This document shows positions 27,633 through 36,671 of a DNA stretch of 64,000 nt, one piece after another. The DNA lies in assembly GCA_965222215.1 (NCBI GenBank), contig OZ244931.1, positions 1,922,001-1,986,000 of the forward strand, read 5' to 3'. Positions within the stretch are counted from its first letter, which is position 1, and the number at the start of each line of letters is the position of its first letter. The notes below the pieces were generated by a model. The model did no database searches. It was not told the origin of the DNA and was given only the letters and a program-made list of their open reading frames with translations. Both the position numbers and the translations under genes were made by a program. Source of the DNA: JABJAG01 sp965222215. Its GTDB lineage: Bacteria; Pseudomonadota; Alphaproteobacteria; UBA6615.

Positions 27633-30011
27633 ATGTCGGACACCGGGATCGGAGCTTCCGTCAAGCGCGTCGAGGACCATCGCTTCCTGACGGGCAACGG
27701 GCACTATACCGACGATATAAATCAGCCGAACCAGACCCATGCGTGGATTCTGCGCTCGCCGCACGCCCACGCGAAGATCAACAAGGTCGACACCTCGAAA
27801 GCCGAGGCTGCCGACGGCGTGATCGCGGTGCTAACAGGCGCGGACATGGCGGCCGACGAGGTCGGCGGCCTTCCCTGCGGCTGGCAGATCCACAACAAGG
27901 ACGGCGAGCCGATGGCCGAGCCGGCGCATCCGCCGCTCGCCGTCGACAAGGTCCGCCACGTCGGTGACCAGGTCGCGATTGTGATCGCGGAAACCCGCGA
28001 CGCCGCCCGCGACGCCTCGGAACTGATCGAGGTCGACTACACCGTCCTCGATGCCGTGACCGATATGGACACAGCGCTCGGCGGCGGCACCCTCGTCCAC
28101 GACGACGTGCCGAACAACCGCTGCTTCGACTGGGAAATCGGCGACAAGGATGCTGTCGAAGAGGCCTTTTCCAAGGCCGACAAGGTCGTCTCGATCGATC
28201 TGGCGAACAACCGCCTGATCCCGAACGCGATGGAGCCCCGCGCGGCGATCTCCGATTTCGACCGCACGACCGGCCGCTACACCCTCTACACGACGACCCA
28301 GAACCCGCACGTGATCCGTCTTCTGATGGGCGCGTTCGTGCTGCAGATTCCCGAGCACAAGCTTCGGGTGGTCGCGCCGGATGTCGGCGGCGGTTTCGGC
28401 TCGAAGATTTTCCACTACGCCGAAGAAGCCATCCTCACCTGGGCCGCGGCCAAGGTGAACCGCCCCATCAAATGGACAGCGGAACGCACCGAATCCTTCA
28501 TGACCGACGCCCACGGGCGCGATCACGAGACCCATGCCGAACTGGCGCTGGACGGCGACGGCAAGTTCCTCGGCCTGCGGGTCGCGACAAAGGCCAATCT
28601 GGGTGCCTACCTGTCGACCTTCGGGTCGAGCGTGCCGACCTATCTCTACGCAACGCTGCTGGCCGGCGTCTACACGACCCCGGCGATCTACGCCGAGGTG
28701 CAGACGGTCTTCACGAACACGGTTCCGGTGGACGCCTATCGCGGCGCCGGACGGCCGGAGTGCACCTACCTCCTCGAACGGCTGGTCACCAAGGCCGCGC
28801 GTGAAACGGGCCTCGACCCGGCGGAAATCCGCAAGCGGAACATGATCCAGCCGGATCAGTATCCCTACCAGACGCCCGTCGCGCTTGAGTACGACTGCGG
28901 CGACGTGCCGGCTTCCTTCGAGAGCGCGCTCAAGGCCGCCGACTATGACGGCTTCGAGAAGCGCCGCGCGGACGCCGAAAAGAACGGCAAGCTGCGCGGG
29001 ATCGGCATTTCGACCTATGTGGAAGCCTGCGGTATCGCGCCGTCGGCTGTCGCGGGCGCACTGGGCGCCCGGGCGGGACTGTATGAGTCCGCGCAGGTGC
29101 GCGTGCACCCGACCGGCTCCGTGACCGTTTACACGGGCACGCACAGCCACGGCCAGGGTCACGAGACCACGTTTGCCCAGCTGGTCTCCGAAAGCTTCGG
29201 CATCCCGGCGGACCAGGTCGAGGTCAGCCACGGCGATACCGACCAGGTCCAGTTCGGCATGGGCACCTACGGCTCGCGTTCGCTCGCGGTCGGCGGCCCG
29301 GCGATCCTGAACGCCTGCAACAAGGTGATCGACAAGGCAAAGAAGATCGCGGCCCACATCATGGAAGCCGACGTCTCCGACATCGAGTTCGCCGACGGCA
29401 AGTTCACGGTCGCGGGCACCGACAAGGAAATGGCGTTCGGCGAGGTTTCGCTCGCCGCCTACGTGCCGCACAACTACCCGATCGAGGAAATCGAGCCGGG
29501 CCTCGACGAGAACGCGTTCTACGACCCGCTGAACTTCAGCTTCCCGGGCGGCGCGCACATCTGCGAGGTGGAGATCGACCCGGATACCGGTGACGTCGAG
29601 GTGGTGAACTTCACCGCGGTCGACGACGTGGGCCGGGTGGTCAACCCGATGATCGTCGAGGGACAGGTCCATGGCGGCCTCGCCCAGGGCGTTGGCCAGG
29701 CCGTGCTCGAAGGCTGCGTCTACGACGACGAGGGCCAGCTCCTGACCGGGTCCTACATGGATTACACCATGCCCCGGGCCGACGACCTGCCGAGCTTCTC
29801 GGTCGCGACCCAGGGCGTCATGGGTGCGTCCAACCCGCTCGAAGTGAAAGGCGTCGGCGAAGTCGGCGCGATCGGATCGCCGCCGGCGGTCATCAACGCA
29901 ATCCTCGACGCACTGGCTCCGCTCGGCGTCGAAGACATATCCATGCCCGCCACATCACAGAAGGTGTGGCAGGCGATACAGGCATCCAGCGTCCGCCGGG
30001 CGGCGGAATAA
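27633..30011 (+). CDS. Molybdenum hydroxylase large subunit, form II CoxL-like
   Basis: 792 residues from ATG 27633. The Mo-cofactor region is complete: GGGFGSK, the active-site loop AYRGAGR (residues 368-374), GTHSHGQGHETTFAQ and the catalytic Glu in KGVGEVGAIGSPP. True CO dehydrogenase (form I) has AYRCSFR, whose Cys carries the Mo-Cu cluster. AYRGAGR marks form II, for which CO oxidation is doubtful and the natural substrate may be an aldehyde, carboxylic acid or purine-like compound. The start is set by tight spacing to the small subunit; an upstream in-frame extension overlaps that gene and is a shadow. Confidence 0.92.
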   Translation: MSDTGIGASVKRVEDHRFLTGNGHYTDDINQPNQTHAWILRSPHAHAKINKVDTSKAEAADGVIAVLTGADMAADEVGGLPCGWQIHNKDGEPMAEPAHPPLAVDKVRHVGDQVAIVIAETRDAARDASELIEVDYTVLDAVTDMDTALGGGTLVHDDVPNNRCFDWEIGDKDAVEEAFSKADKVVSIDLANNRLIPNAMEPRAAISDFDRTTGRYTLYTTTQNPHVIRLLMGAFVLQIPEHKLRVVAPDVGGGFGSKIFHYAEEAILTWAAAKVNRPIKWTAERTESFMTDAHGRDHETHAELALDGDGKFLGLRVATKANLGAYLSTFGSSVPTYLYATLLAGVYTTPAIYAEVQTVFTNTVPVDAYRGAGRPECTYLLERLVTKAARETGLDPAEIRKRNMIQPDQYPYQTPVALEYDCGDVPASFESALKAADYDGFEKRRADAEKNGKLRGIGISTYVEACGIAPSAVAGALGARAGLYESAQVRVHPTGSVTVYTGTHSHGQGHETTFAQLVSESFGIPADQVEVSHGDTDQVQFGMGTYGSRSLAVGGPAILNACNKVIDKAKKIAAHIMEADVSDIEFADGKFTVAGTDKEMAFGEVSLAAYVPHNYPIEEIEPGLDENAFYDPLNFSFPGGAHICEVEIDPDTGDVEVVNFTAVDDVGRVVNPMIVEGQVHGGLAQGVGQAVLEGCVYDDEGQLLTGSYMDYTMPRADDLPSFSVATQGVMGASNPLEVKGVGEVGAIGSPPAVINAILDALAPLGVEDISMPATSQKVWQAIQASSVRRAAE

Positions 30012-30034
30012 CGTCTGGCGAGGGAGGTAAGACC

Positions 30035-30832
30035 ATGTACCAGTTCAACTACCAGAAAGCGGGTTCGCAGGACGACGCGGTCAGCGCGGCGGGTTCGGCG
30101 GACGATCCGAAGTTCCTCGCCGGCGGGATGACCCTCATCCCGACGCTGAAGCAGCGCCTCGCGCAGCCTTCGGACCTGATCGACCTGTCCGGCATTGACG
30201 GCATGGCCGGCATTTCCGACGACGGGGACTCGATCACCATCGGCGCGATGACCCGCCATGTGGACGTCGCCAACTCCGACGTGGTCCAGAGCAAGATCCC
30301 GGCGCTCGCCCATCTTGCGAACCACATCGGTGACCCGCAGGTCCGCAACCGCGGCACCATCGGCGGTTCGCTGGCGAACAACGACCCCGCGGCGGACTAT
30401 CCCGCCGCCGTGCTCGGCCTGAACGCCACGGTCATCACCAACAAGCGCGAAGTCGCCGCCGACGACTTCTTCGATGGCATGTTCACCACGGTCCTCGAAG
30501 AGGACGAACTGGTGACGGCCGTCAAGTTCCCTGTCGCCGACAAGGCGGGCTACGCGAAATTCCCGAACCCGGCATCGCGCTACGCGCTTGTCGGCGTGAT
30601 GGTCGCGCAGACCGGCGGCGAGACCCGCGTTGCCGTGACCGGCGCCGGCCAGGACGGCGTGTTCCGCGCATCCGAGATCGAGAGCGCTCTTTCGAGCGAC
30701 TGGAGCGCGGATGCCGCCAAGGGCGTCAAGATGTCCGACGACGACCTGAACTCCGACATTCATGCATCCGCGGAATATCGCGCGCATCTGATTTCGGTGA
30801 TGGCCAGCCGCGCGGTCGACGCCGCCGGCTGA
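30035..30832 (+). CDS. Molybdenum hydroxylase FAD-binding medium subunit (CoxM-like)
   Basis: 265 residues from ATG 30035, with AGGGAGG 8 nt upstream. FAD-binding motifs AGGMTLIP (about 32-39) and TIGGSLANNDPAADYP (about 109-124) are intact, followed by the CO_deh_flav_C domain. It receives electrons from the [2Fe-2S] subunit. Gene order small-large-medium differs from the medium-small-large order of classical form I cox operons and is a common order of form II clusters. A terminator-like hairpin follows. Confidence 0.92.
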   Translation: MYQFNYQKAGSQDDAVSAAGSADDPKFLAGGMTLIPTLKQRLAQPSDLIDLSGIDGMAGISDDGDSITIGAMTRHVDVANSDVVQSKIPALAHLANHIGDPQVRNRGTIGGSLANNDPAADYPAAVLGLNATVITNKREVAADDFFDGMFTTVLEEDELVTAVKFPVADKAGYAKFPNPASRYALVGVMVAQTGGETRVAVTGAGQDGVFRASEIESALSSDWSADAAKGVKMSDDDLNSDIHASAEYRAHLISVMASRAVDAAG

Positions 30833-30856
30833 CGCGCAAGCGCATAAGTCATACGA

Positions 30857-30883
30857 AACGGCCGGGGCAACGCTCCGGCCGTT
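30857..30883 (+). terminator. Hairpin after the medium-subunit gene
   Basis: AACGGCCGG (30857-30865) pairs perfectly with CCGGCCGTT (30875-30883), followed by the imperfect T tract GTCGTTCC. Probably a weak Rho-independent terminator or attenuator separating the structural genes from the maturation genes. Confidence 0.6.
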
Positions 30884-30988
30884 GTCGTTCCGCCGGCTTG
30901 GCCGCCCCGCGCGGCATGGGCTATATCAATCCGACCATTCGGCCCCGCGGCCGTCACCGACCTGAACCCGAAACAGTCGAGTATTCCG

Positions 30989-31915
30989 TTGAGCAATCTC
31001 CCTCAAGACGTTGAAAAGACGCTCGAACTTCTGGCCTCGGGCAACTACGTGTCCGACCGTAGTCTGTCGACGGCCGTCTACCTGTCGCTGCAGCTCGGCC
31101 GCCCCCTGTTTCTCGAAGGCGAAGCCGGTGTCGGCAAGACAGAAATCGCCAAGGTGCTGTCGGAGACGCTCGGGCGAAAACTGGTGCGCCTGCAATGCTA
31201 TGAGGGCCTCGACGTCGCGTCCGCCGTCTACGAGTGGAACTACTCGGCCCAGATGATCGAAATCCGGATGGCGGAAGCCGAGGGCGTGAGCGACCGCGAC
31301 CGCCTGGGGAGCGATATCTTCTCCGACCGGTTCCTGATCCGCCGCCCGCTGCTCCAGGCACTGGAGGCCACCGCCGAAGGCCCGCCTGTCCTGCTGATCG
31401 ACGAACTGGATCGCACCGACGAGGCGTTCGAAGCCTATCTGCTCGAGGTGCTGTCGGACTTCCAGATCACGATCCCGGAAATCGGCACAATACAGGCGGA
31501 AAATCCGCCTATCGTGATCATCACGTCCAACCGTACCCGTGAAATTCACGACGCCCTGAAACGGCGCTGTTTCTACTACTGGGTCGACTACCCGGATGCG
31601 GCGCGCGAGCTCGAAATCCTGTCGATCAAGGCCCCCCAGGCCGACGAGCGGCTGTCCCGCCAGGTCGTGCAGTTCGTGCAGCACCTGCGCGAACTCGATT
31701 TGTTCAAGGTTCCCGGCATCGCGGAGACCATCGACTGGGCCTCCGCGTTGCACCAGCTCGATATCATCGAACTCACGCCCGAAGCCATCGACGACACGCT
31801 CGGCGTCCTGCTGAAGTACCAGGACGATATCGCCAAGATTCGCGGCAGCGAGGCCGCCAAAATCCTGGACGAGGTGAAAAGCGAGATTTCCTCGGCGCAG
31901 CTGGCATCCGGCTGA
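30989..31915 (+). CDS. coxD: CoxD-like MoxR-family AAA+ ATPase
   Basis: 308 residues. Walker A GEAGVGKTE (about 44-52), Walker B LLIDELDR, sensor 1 ITSNRTRE and the arginine-finger region ALKRRC identify a MoxR/CoxD AAA+ chaperone. CoxD matures the Mo site (sulfuration, and Cu insertion in form I enzymes) together with CoxE. The frame starts at TTG 30989; no ATG or GTG fits better and the ribosome site is poor, so the start is less certain. coxE follows 4 bp downstream. Confidence 0.88.
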   Translation: MSNLPQDVEKTLELLASGNYVSDRSLSTAVYLSLQLGRPLFLEGEAGVGKTEIAKVLSETLGRKLVRLQCYEGLDVASAVYEWNYSAQMIEIRMAEAEGVSDRDRLGSDIFSDRFLIRRPLLQALEATAEGPPVLLIDELDRTDEAFEAYLLEVLSDFQITIPEIGTIQAENPPIVIITSNRTREIHDALKRRCFYYWVDYPDAARELEILSIKAPQADERLSRQVVQFVQHLRELDLFKVPGIAETIDWASALHQLDIIELTPEAIDDTLGVLLKYQDDIAKIRGSEAAKILDEVKSEISSAQLASG

Positions 31916-31919
31916 CCGC

Positions 31920-33227
31920 ATGTCGGAGAAGGCCATTCCCGACGAGGCGCGCCCGGCCCTTCAGGCGAAGGAGAAGCTGGACGCCCTGAACGACACCGAA
32001 TTCGGTGATCAGGGAAAGATCGCCACCAACATCATGCATTTCGGGCGCGTCCTGCGCTCGGCAGGCCTGCCAGTCGGGCCGGGCAAGGTCATCGAAGCGA
32101 TCAACGCGGTGGAGACCGTCGGTCTGGAAAATCGCGACGATTTCTACTGGACGCTCCACGCCGTCTTCGTGAACCGGCGCGACCAGCGCGAAATCTTCGA
32201 CCAGGCCTTCCATGTCTTCTGGCGCAACCCGAAGCTGCTGGAGCGCATGTCGCAACTCGTGTTGCCGTCGTTCGTGGACCCGGAAGCCCAGCAGCAGGCC
32301 GAGGAGATGAACCGCCGCCTTGCCGAAGCCCTGCAGCAGCAGACCGAAATGCCCGGCGAGGGTGAAGGCGGCCAGGACGACGAGGAGCCCGACGTCACCG
32401 TTGACGCAGTGATGACGTGGTCCGCGAACGAGGTTCTGCAACAGACCGATTTCGAGAAGATGTCGAAAGAGGAACTGGAGATGGCCAAGCGGGCTATCGC
32501 GCATATGCGCCTGCCGATTATGCAGGTGCCGACCCGGCGTTTCCGGCGCGATGCGCGTGGCCGACGCATCGACATGCGCGCCACGTTGCGCGCTGCGCTG
32601 CGCGGCGGTGGCGGGACGATCCCGCTGCAGCACCGCAAGCGCAAACGCCGCCATCCGCCGCTGGTCGTGTTGTGCGATATCTCCGGCTCGATGAGCCGCT
32701 ATTCGCGCATGGTCCTGCACTTCATGCACGCCATCACCAACGACCGCGACAGGGTCCACACGTTCCTGTTCGGCACCCGGCTGACAAACGTGACCCGCCA
32801 GTTGCGATACAAGGATGTGGACGAAGCCCTCGACAAGGTCGGTGAAGCGGTCGACGACTGGTCCGGCGGTACGCGCATCGGCCATTCGCTGCACGACTTC
32901 AACACGAACTGGTCCCGGCGTGTTCTCGGCCAGGGCGCGGTGGTGCTGTTTATCAGCGACGGGCTCGACCGCGACGCGGCGGACGGCCTCGAAAAGGAGA
33001 TCGAGCGTCTGCACATGTCATGCCGCCGCCTGATCTGGCTGAACCCGCTTCTGCGATACGACCGCTACGAGCCGAAATCCCTGGGCGCGCAAGCCCTGCT
33101 GCCGCACGTGGACGAATTTCGCTCAATTCACAACCTTGAAAGCCTCGAGCAGCTGGCCGAGGTATTATCCAGCCCCGCTCCCGACAAGGGTTTTCGGGCC
33201 ATGCAAACTCTGGAGGCCGCAGAATGA
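31920..33227 (+). CDS. coxE: CoxE-like VWA-domain protein
   Basis: 435 residues. The N-terminal part is a CoxE-type helical region with a highly charged Gln/Glu-rich stretch (about 120-155). The C-terminal half is a von Willebrand A domain with MIDAS motif DISGSMS and VVLFISDGLDR. VWA/MoxR pairs act as chaperones; here they would act on the molybdenum hydroxylase. The stop overlaps the next ATG (ATGA). Confidence 0.88.
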   Translation: MSEKAIPDEARPALQAKEKLDALNDTEFGDQGKIATNIMHFGRVLRSAGLPVGPGKVIEAINAVETVGLENRDDFYWTLHAVFVNRRDQREIFDQAFHVFWRNPKLLERMSQLVLPSFVDPEAQQQAEEMNRRLAEALQQQTEMPGEGEGGQDDEEPDVTVDAVMTWSANEVLQQTDFEKMSKEELEMAKRAIAHMRLPIMQVPTRRFRRDARGRRIDMRATLRAALRGGGGTIPLQHRKRKRRHPPLVVLCDISGSMSRYSRMVLHFMHAITNDRDRVHTFLFGTRLTNVTRQLRYKDVDEALDKVGEAVDDWSGGTRIGHSLHDFNTNWSRRVLGQGAVVLFISDGLDRDAADGLEKEIERLHMSCRRLIWLNPLLRYDRYEPKSLGAQALLPHVDEFRSIHNLESLEQLAEVLSSPAPDKGFRAMQTLEAAE

Positions 33228-33571
33228 CGCAGACCCAAACGGATTTTCAGGCGTTCGATCATGACGACGTGATCGAGCAGGCCGCCGCATGGCGCCAGAC
33301 GGGGCGCAACGTCGCCATCGCGACGGTGGTGAGCACATGGGGCTCTTCACCGCGCCCGACCGGGAGCCAGCTGGCCGTCGATGAAGACGGCAACATGATC
33401 GGCTCCGTGTCCGGCGGCTGCATCGAGGGCGCTGTCGTGCACGAGGCGCGCGAAGTCATGAACGACGGTAAGCCGCGCCTGCTCGACTTCGGCGTCACCG
33501 ACGAGATGGCCTGGGAAGTCGGCCTTGCCTGCGGCGGCAAGGTCGAAGTCTGGCTGGAACGGCTCGACTGA
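33224..33571 (+). CDS. XdhC N-terminal domain as a separate protein
   Basis: 115 residues covering only the XdhC_CoxI domain (VVSTWGSSPRPTGSQLAV, GSVSGGCIEGAVV, GLACGGKVEVWLE). XdhC binds Mo cofactor, promotes its sulfuration and hands it to xanthine-dehydrogenase-type enzymes. Usually this domain is fused to an XdhC_C Rossmann domain; here that is the next gene, 7 bp away. Start ATG overlaps the coxE stop. Confidence 0.88.
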   Translation: MTQTQTDFQAFDHDDVIEQAAAWRQTGRNVAIATVVSTWGSSPRPTGSQLAVDEDGNMIGSVSGGCIEGAVVHEAREVMNDGKPRLLDFGVTDEMAWEVGLACGGKVEVWLERLD

Positions 33572-33578
33572 GGCCGCC

Positions 33579-34271
33579 ATGCGTCCGGACACACTCCAGA
33601 AACTTCTCAAGGCGCGGGAAAACAAGCAGCCGGTTGCCCTCGTTTCCGAACTGGAAACAGGAAACCAGACGCTTGTGTTTCCCGATTCCGTTGAGGGAGA
33701 TATCGCCCTCAACGACGAGCAACTCGCGTCCATTCGCGGCGCGATCCGCGACGACAAGAGCGGACGCGTGGACAGCGACAACACCCAGCTTTTCGCCAAG
33801 ATATTCAATCCGCCCAAGCGGATGATCATTGTCGGCGCGGTCCATATCGCCCAGCCTCTCGTCACGCTGGCACAAACATCCGGGTACGAAGTCGTCATCG
33901 TCGACCCCCGTGGCGCGTTCGCGACGAAAGACCGTTTTCCGGGCGTCACGTTGAGCGAAGACTGGCCGGACGACGCGCTCAACGAACTCTCGATCGACAA
34001 CCGAACCGCCGTCGTCACCCTGACGCACGATCCCAAGCTCGATGACCCTGCGTTGGAAGTCGCATTGAAGTCTGATGCGTTCTACATCGGTTCGCTCGGC
34101 AGTCGTCGCACACACGCCCGCAGGGTCGAACGGTTGACGGAAGCGGGCCTCACCGAAGCCGAAATCGGACGCATTCATGCCCCGGTCGGCCTTGCGATCA
34201 ATGCCAAGAGCCCGGCCGAGATCGCGATCTCGATCATGGCGCAGGTGACAGAGGTCTTGCGCGCGGAATGA
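33579..34271 (+). CDS. XdhC C-terminal Rossmann domain as a separate protein
   Basis: 230 residues from ATG 33579. After an 80-residue variable region comes the XdhC_C nucleotide-binding domain: RMIIVGAVHIAQPL, VVIVDPRGAFAT, YIGSLGSRRTHARR and HAPVGLAINAKSPAEIA. The usual GAGH-type loop reads GAVH. With the upstream gene it reconstitutes XdhC. Its stop overlaps the next ATG (ATGA). Confidence 0.87.
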   Translation: MRPDTLQKLLKARENKQPVALVSELETGNQTLVFPDSVEGDIALNDEQLASIRGAIRDDKSGRVDSDNTQLFAKIFNPPKRMIIVGAVHIAQPLVTLAQTSGYEVVIVDPRGAFATKDRFPGVTLSEDWPDDALNELSIDNRTAVVTLTHDPKLDDPALEVALKSDAFYIGSLGSRRTHARRVERLTEAGLTEAEIGRIHAPVGLAINAKSPAEIAISIMAQVTEVLRAE

Positions 34272-35908
34272 AGTTCGGGCCCCTTCCCGTCCAGGACGCC
34301 CTCGGTGCAACCCTTGTGCATGGACAAACCCTTGGCGGGCATCGCTACCGAAAAGGCCAGGTTCTCGACGCGGATGACATTGCGCGGCTGAAAGCAGCGG
34401 CCGTCGGGAAGATCACCGTCGTCCGGCTCGAAGACGGCGATATCGGAGAAAACGCGGCGGCACGACGGCTGGCCGACGCGGCAGCCGGCCCCGGTGTCCG
34501 CACCGGTATCGAAGGTACCGGGCGCGTCAATATTTTTGCCGCGCATGCGGGGCTGGTTCAGCTGGATCGGACGGTCATCGACAGCATCAACGCGATCGAC
34601 GAGGGCATCACGATCGCGACCCTGCATCCGCTGGACCGCGTCGAAGAAGATCATGTGGTCGCCACGATCAAGATCATCCCCTTTGCCGTCCGCGAAGAGG
34701 CACTGGCACGCGCCGAAGCGCAAGCCCGGAAGACGGAAGGCCTGGTTGCCGTACGCCCTTACCGGCAACGGGAAATCGCGCTGGTCCAGACCGACCTGCC
34801 CGGGCTCAAGGCGAGCGTTGCATCAAAGACGGAAGCGGTGATCCGCCAACGTGTTGAATCGATGGGAAGCCGGCTGGCGGATACCCGCCTCGTTTCCCAC
34901 GATGTGGAGACCCTTGCGGATACGCTGCGTGACACGGTTTCAGAAGGCGCGGAGGTCGTGCTGATCGTCGGCGCATCGGCGACCGTCGACCGGCAGGACG
35001 TTATTCCCGCCGCCATCGGCCGGGCCGGTGGCGATATCGCGCATTTCGGGATGCCGGTCGATCCGGGCAATCTGCTTGTTTTGGCCCATATCGGACACGT
35101 CCCCGTTCTGGCGCTTCCGGGTTCGGCCCGCTCACCGCGCCCGGGCGGCAACGACATCGTGCTGGAACGCATTCTGGCCGATATTCCTGTCGACAGCGCA
35201 CAGATCATGGCCATGGGCGTCGGCGGCCTCATGAAGGAAATTCCGTCCCGCCCCCTGCCGCGCCGGGCTGCCGCGCCGCGTCATGCACACGCCGGGGAAT
35301 CCGAGGCGCGGTTTGCCTGCCTGGTGCTCGCCGCCGGCCAGTCGAGGCGGATGGGCGATCGGAACAAGCTGTTGATCCCCGTGGACGGCAAACCGATGGC
35401 CCGTCACGCCATCGACGCCGCGCACACGGCCGGTTGCCACCCGGTGATCGTCGTCACGGGACACGCTGCCGAAGACGTTCAACGCGAACTCGGCGAGGAT
35501 GTCACCTACGTACACAATCCGGACTTCGCCGACGGCCTGAGCACGTCCCTGCGCGCAGGCATTGCCGCGCTGCCGGACGCATGCGACGGCGTCCTGGTAA
35601 TGCTGGGCGATATGCCCCGGATCACGTCCGAGCACCTGTCGTCGATCATGGCGGCGCACGATGCGGATGAGGGACATATCATTTGTGTTCCCACCTGGAA
35701 TACAAAACGCGGTAATCCTGTGCTCTGGGATCGCCGGTTCTTCGATGAAATGGCGGACCTCGGCGGCGATGTGGGGGCCAAGCACCTGATCGGCGCCAAT
35801 GAAGATCTTGTCGTCGAAGTCCCACTGAACGACGACGCAATTCTAACCGACGTGGATTCACCCCAGGCGTTACAGGAACTCTCCGAAAGGGGAGTTGAGA
35901 TCGATTGA
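34268..35908 (+). CDS. Molybdopterin-binding / MobA-like nucleotidyltransferase fusion
   Basis: 546 residues with two parts. Residues 1-335 are a MoeA/MogA-like molybdopterin-binding region (VVLIVGASATVDRQDVIPAAI, GMPVDPGNLLVLA, LPGSARSP). Residues about 345-540 are a MobA/MocA-type nucleotidyltransferase (VLAAGQSRRMG, NKLLIPVDGKPM, VMLGDMP). MocA makes the cytosine dinucleotide form of the Mo cofactor used by CO-dehydrogenase-family enzymes, so this fusion could couple cofactor handling and CTP transfer for the upstream enzyme. Linked to the XdhC gene by ATGA overlap. Confidence 0.87.
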   Translation: MKFGPLPVQDALGATLVHGQTLGGHRYRKGQVLDADDIARLKAAAVGKITVVRLEDGDIGENAAARRLADAAAGPGVRTGIEGTGRVNIFAAHAGLVQLDRTVIDSINAIDEGITIATLHPLDRVEEDHVVATIKIIPFAVREEALARAEAQARKTEGLVAVRPYRQREIALVQTDLPGLKASVASKTEAVIRQRVESMGSRLADTRLVSHDVETLADTLRDTVSEGAEVVLIVGASATVDRQDVIPAAIGRAGGDIAHFGMPVDPGNLLVLAHIGHVPVLALPGSARSPRPGGNDIVLERILADIPVDSAQIMAMGVGGLMKEIPSRPLPRRAAAPRHAHAGESEARFACLVLAAGQSRRMGDRNKLLIPVDGKPMARHAIDAAHTAGCHPVIVVTGHAAEDVQRELGEDVTYVHNPDFADGLSTSLRAGIAALPDACDGVLVMLGDMPRITSEHLSSIMAAHDADEGHIICVPTWNTKRGNPVLWDRRFFDEMADLGGDVGAKHLIGANEDLVVEVPLNDDAILTDVDSPQALQELSERGVEID

Positions 35909-36315
35909 TGAAGAACAGTCTGTACATCGTCCTTGCAGCCATCGTCGCGCTGCCGCTGTTCGCAGCCCCGGCCTCCCCCGGCCTGGCGCAAACAAAATCC
36001 AAGACCCATTGCTCCGTGCGTGAAGGCGTTGAGTTCTATCGCGCCCGCAACTACGGGAAAGCCCTCACCTGCTGGGAAGAAAGCGCCGCGCGCGGAAGTT
36101 CCGCGGCCCAATACAACATCGCACGGATGTACGCACTCGGCGAAGGCGTCCCAAGAAACGCGATGGAGGCCTACAAGTGGATGACCATCGCCAGCCGCGG
36201 GGGACGTCCGGAAGCACAGAAGGCCCTGGAATCGATCCGCAAGAACATGACACCGGAACAGATTTCAGAAGCCGAACGCAGAATCCAGAAATTCTATACG
36301 TCAGGCCGGCGCTAG
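35908..36315 (+). CDS. Secreted Sel1-repeat protein
   Basis: 135 residues. Residues 1-29 are a signal peptide. One Sel1/TPR-like repeat pair follows (GKALTCWEESAARGSSAAQY, ARMYALGEGVPRNAMEAYKW), then an MTPEQISEAERRI tail typical of alphaproteobacterial Sel1 proteins. ATG 35908 shares one base with the preceding stop, which may make it the last gene of the Mo-hydroxylase transcript. It resembles the protein encoded at 36672. Periplasmic protein-protein contact is the likely role. Confidence 0.78.
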   Translation: MKNSLYIVLAAIVALPLFAAPASPGLAQTKSKTHCSVREGVEFYRARNYGKALTCWEESAARGSSAAQYNIARMYALGEGVPRNAMEAYKWMTIASRGGRPEAQKALESIRKNMTPEQISEAERRIQKFYTSGRR

Positions 36316-36316
36316 T

Positions 36317-36565
36317 TCACGCCTTGCGGTCCAGCAACATCCCGCTCATCTCCTGGGCGACCGACAGGACTGCAGCATTGGCTTTGTAGCCATGCGTGGC
36401 TATCCGTGCCTCAACCACCTCGGCGGCAATATCCACTCCCGGATTTCCGTCCCGGCGATCGACGGCTTCTGCCGGCCGCGCGCCTGCGATCCTGGCGGCA
36501 GCACTATCCAGCCTTTGGGCGCTGGCGTGCATCCCGGCAATGGCGTTGTGAAAAGCTTGGATCAC
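36317..36565 (-). CDS. Mini flagellar-rod/hook-like protein (FlgC-like termini)
   Basis: 82 residues from GTG 36565, with AGGAGAGG just upstream; the longer ATG frame overlaps the divergent Sel1 gene. The N-terminus (AIAGMHASAQRLDSAAARIA) resembles the amphipathic start of flagellar rod/hook proteins. The C-terminus (VDIAAEVVEARIATHGYKANAAVL, SVAQEMSGMLLD) resembles the flagellar basal-body rod C-terminal domain, including the Y-x-A-N motif. Only these two coiled-coil segments remain; the middle beta domain of true FlgC (about 135 residues) is absent. No other flagellar gene is in the window. It may be a reduced rod-like subunit or a relic. Confidence 0.72.
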   Translation of the reverse strand: MIQAFHNAIAGMHASAQRLDSAAARIAGARPAEAVDRRDGNPGVDIAAEVVEARIATHGYKANAAVLSVAQEMSGMLLDRKA

Positions 36566-36671
36566 TTCGACCTCTCCTTCGTTGTAAAGGTGAAACGAAG
36601 GGACCCGGACTTCCATTCCGAATGGTTCCAATTTGTCTTGAATTGAGAATTTTTGCCCGGACGCGAAGATC

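Noticed and set aside
27831..29672. 613-codon minus-strand ORF
   Set aside because: Antisense shadow of the molybdenum hydroxylase large subunit, which is intact and recognisable.
27633..30011. Calling the large subunit a proven CO dehydrogenase
   Set aside because: The active-site loop is AYRGAGR (form II), lacking the Cys of the Mo-Cu site.
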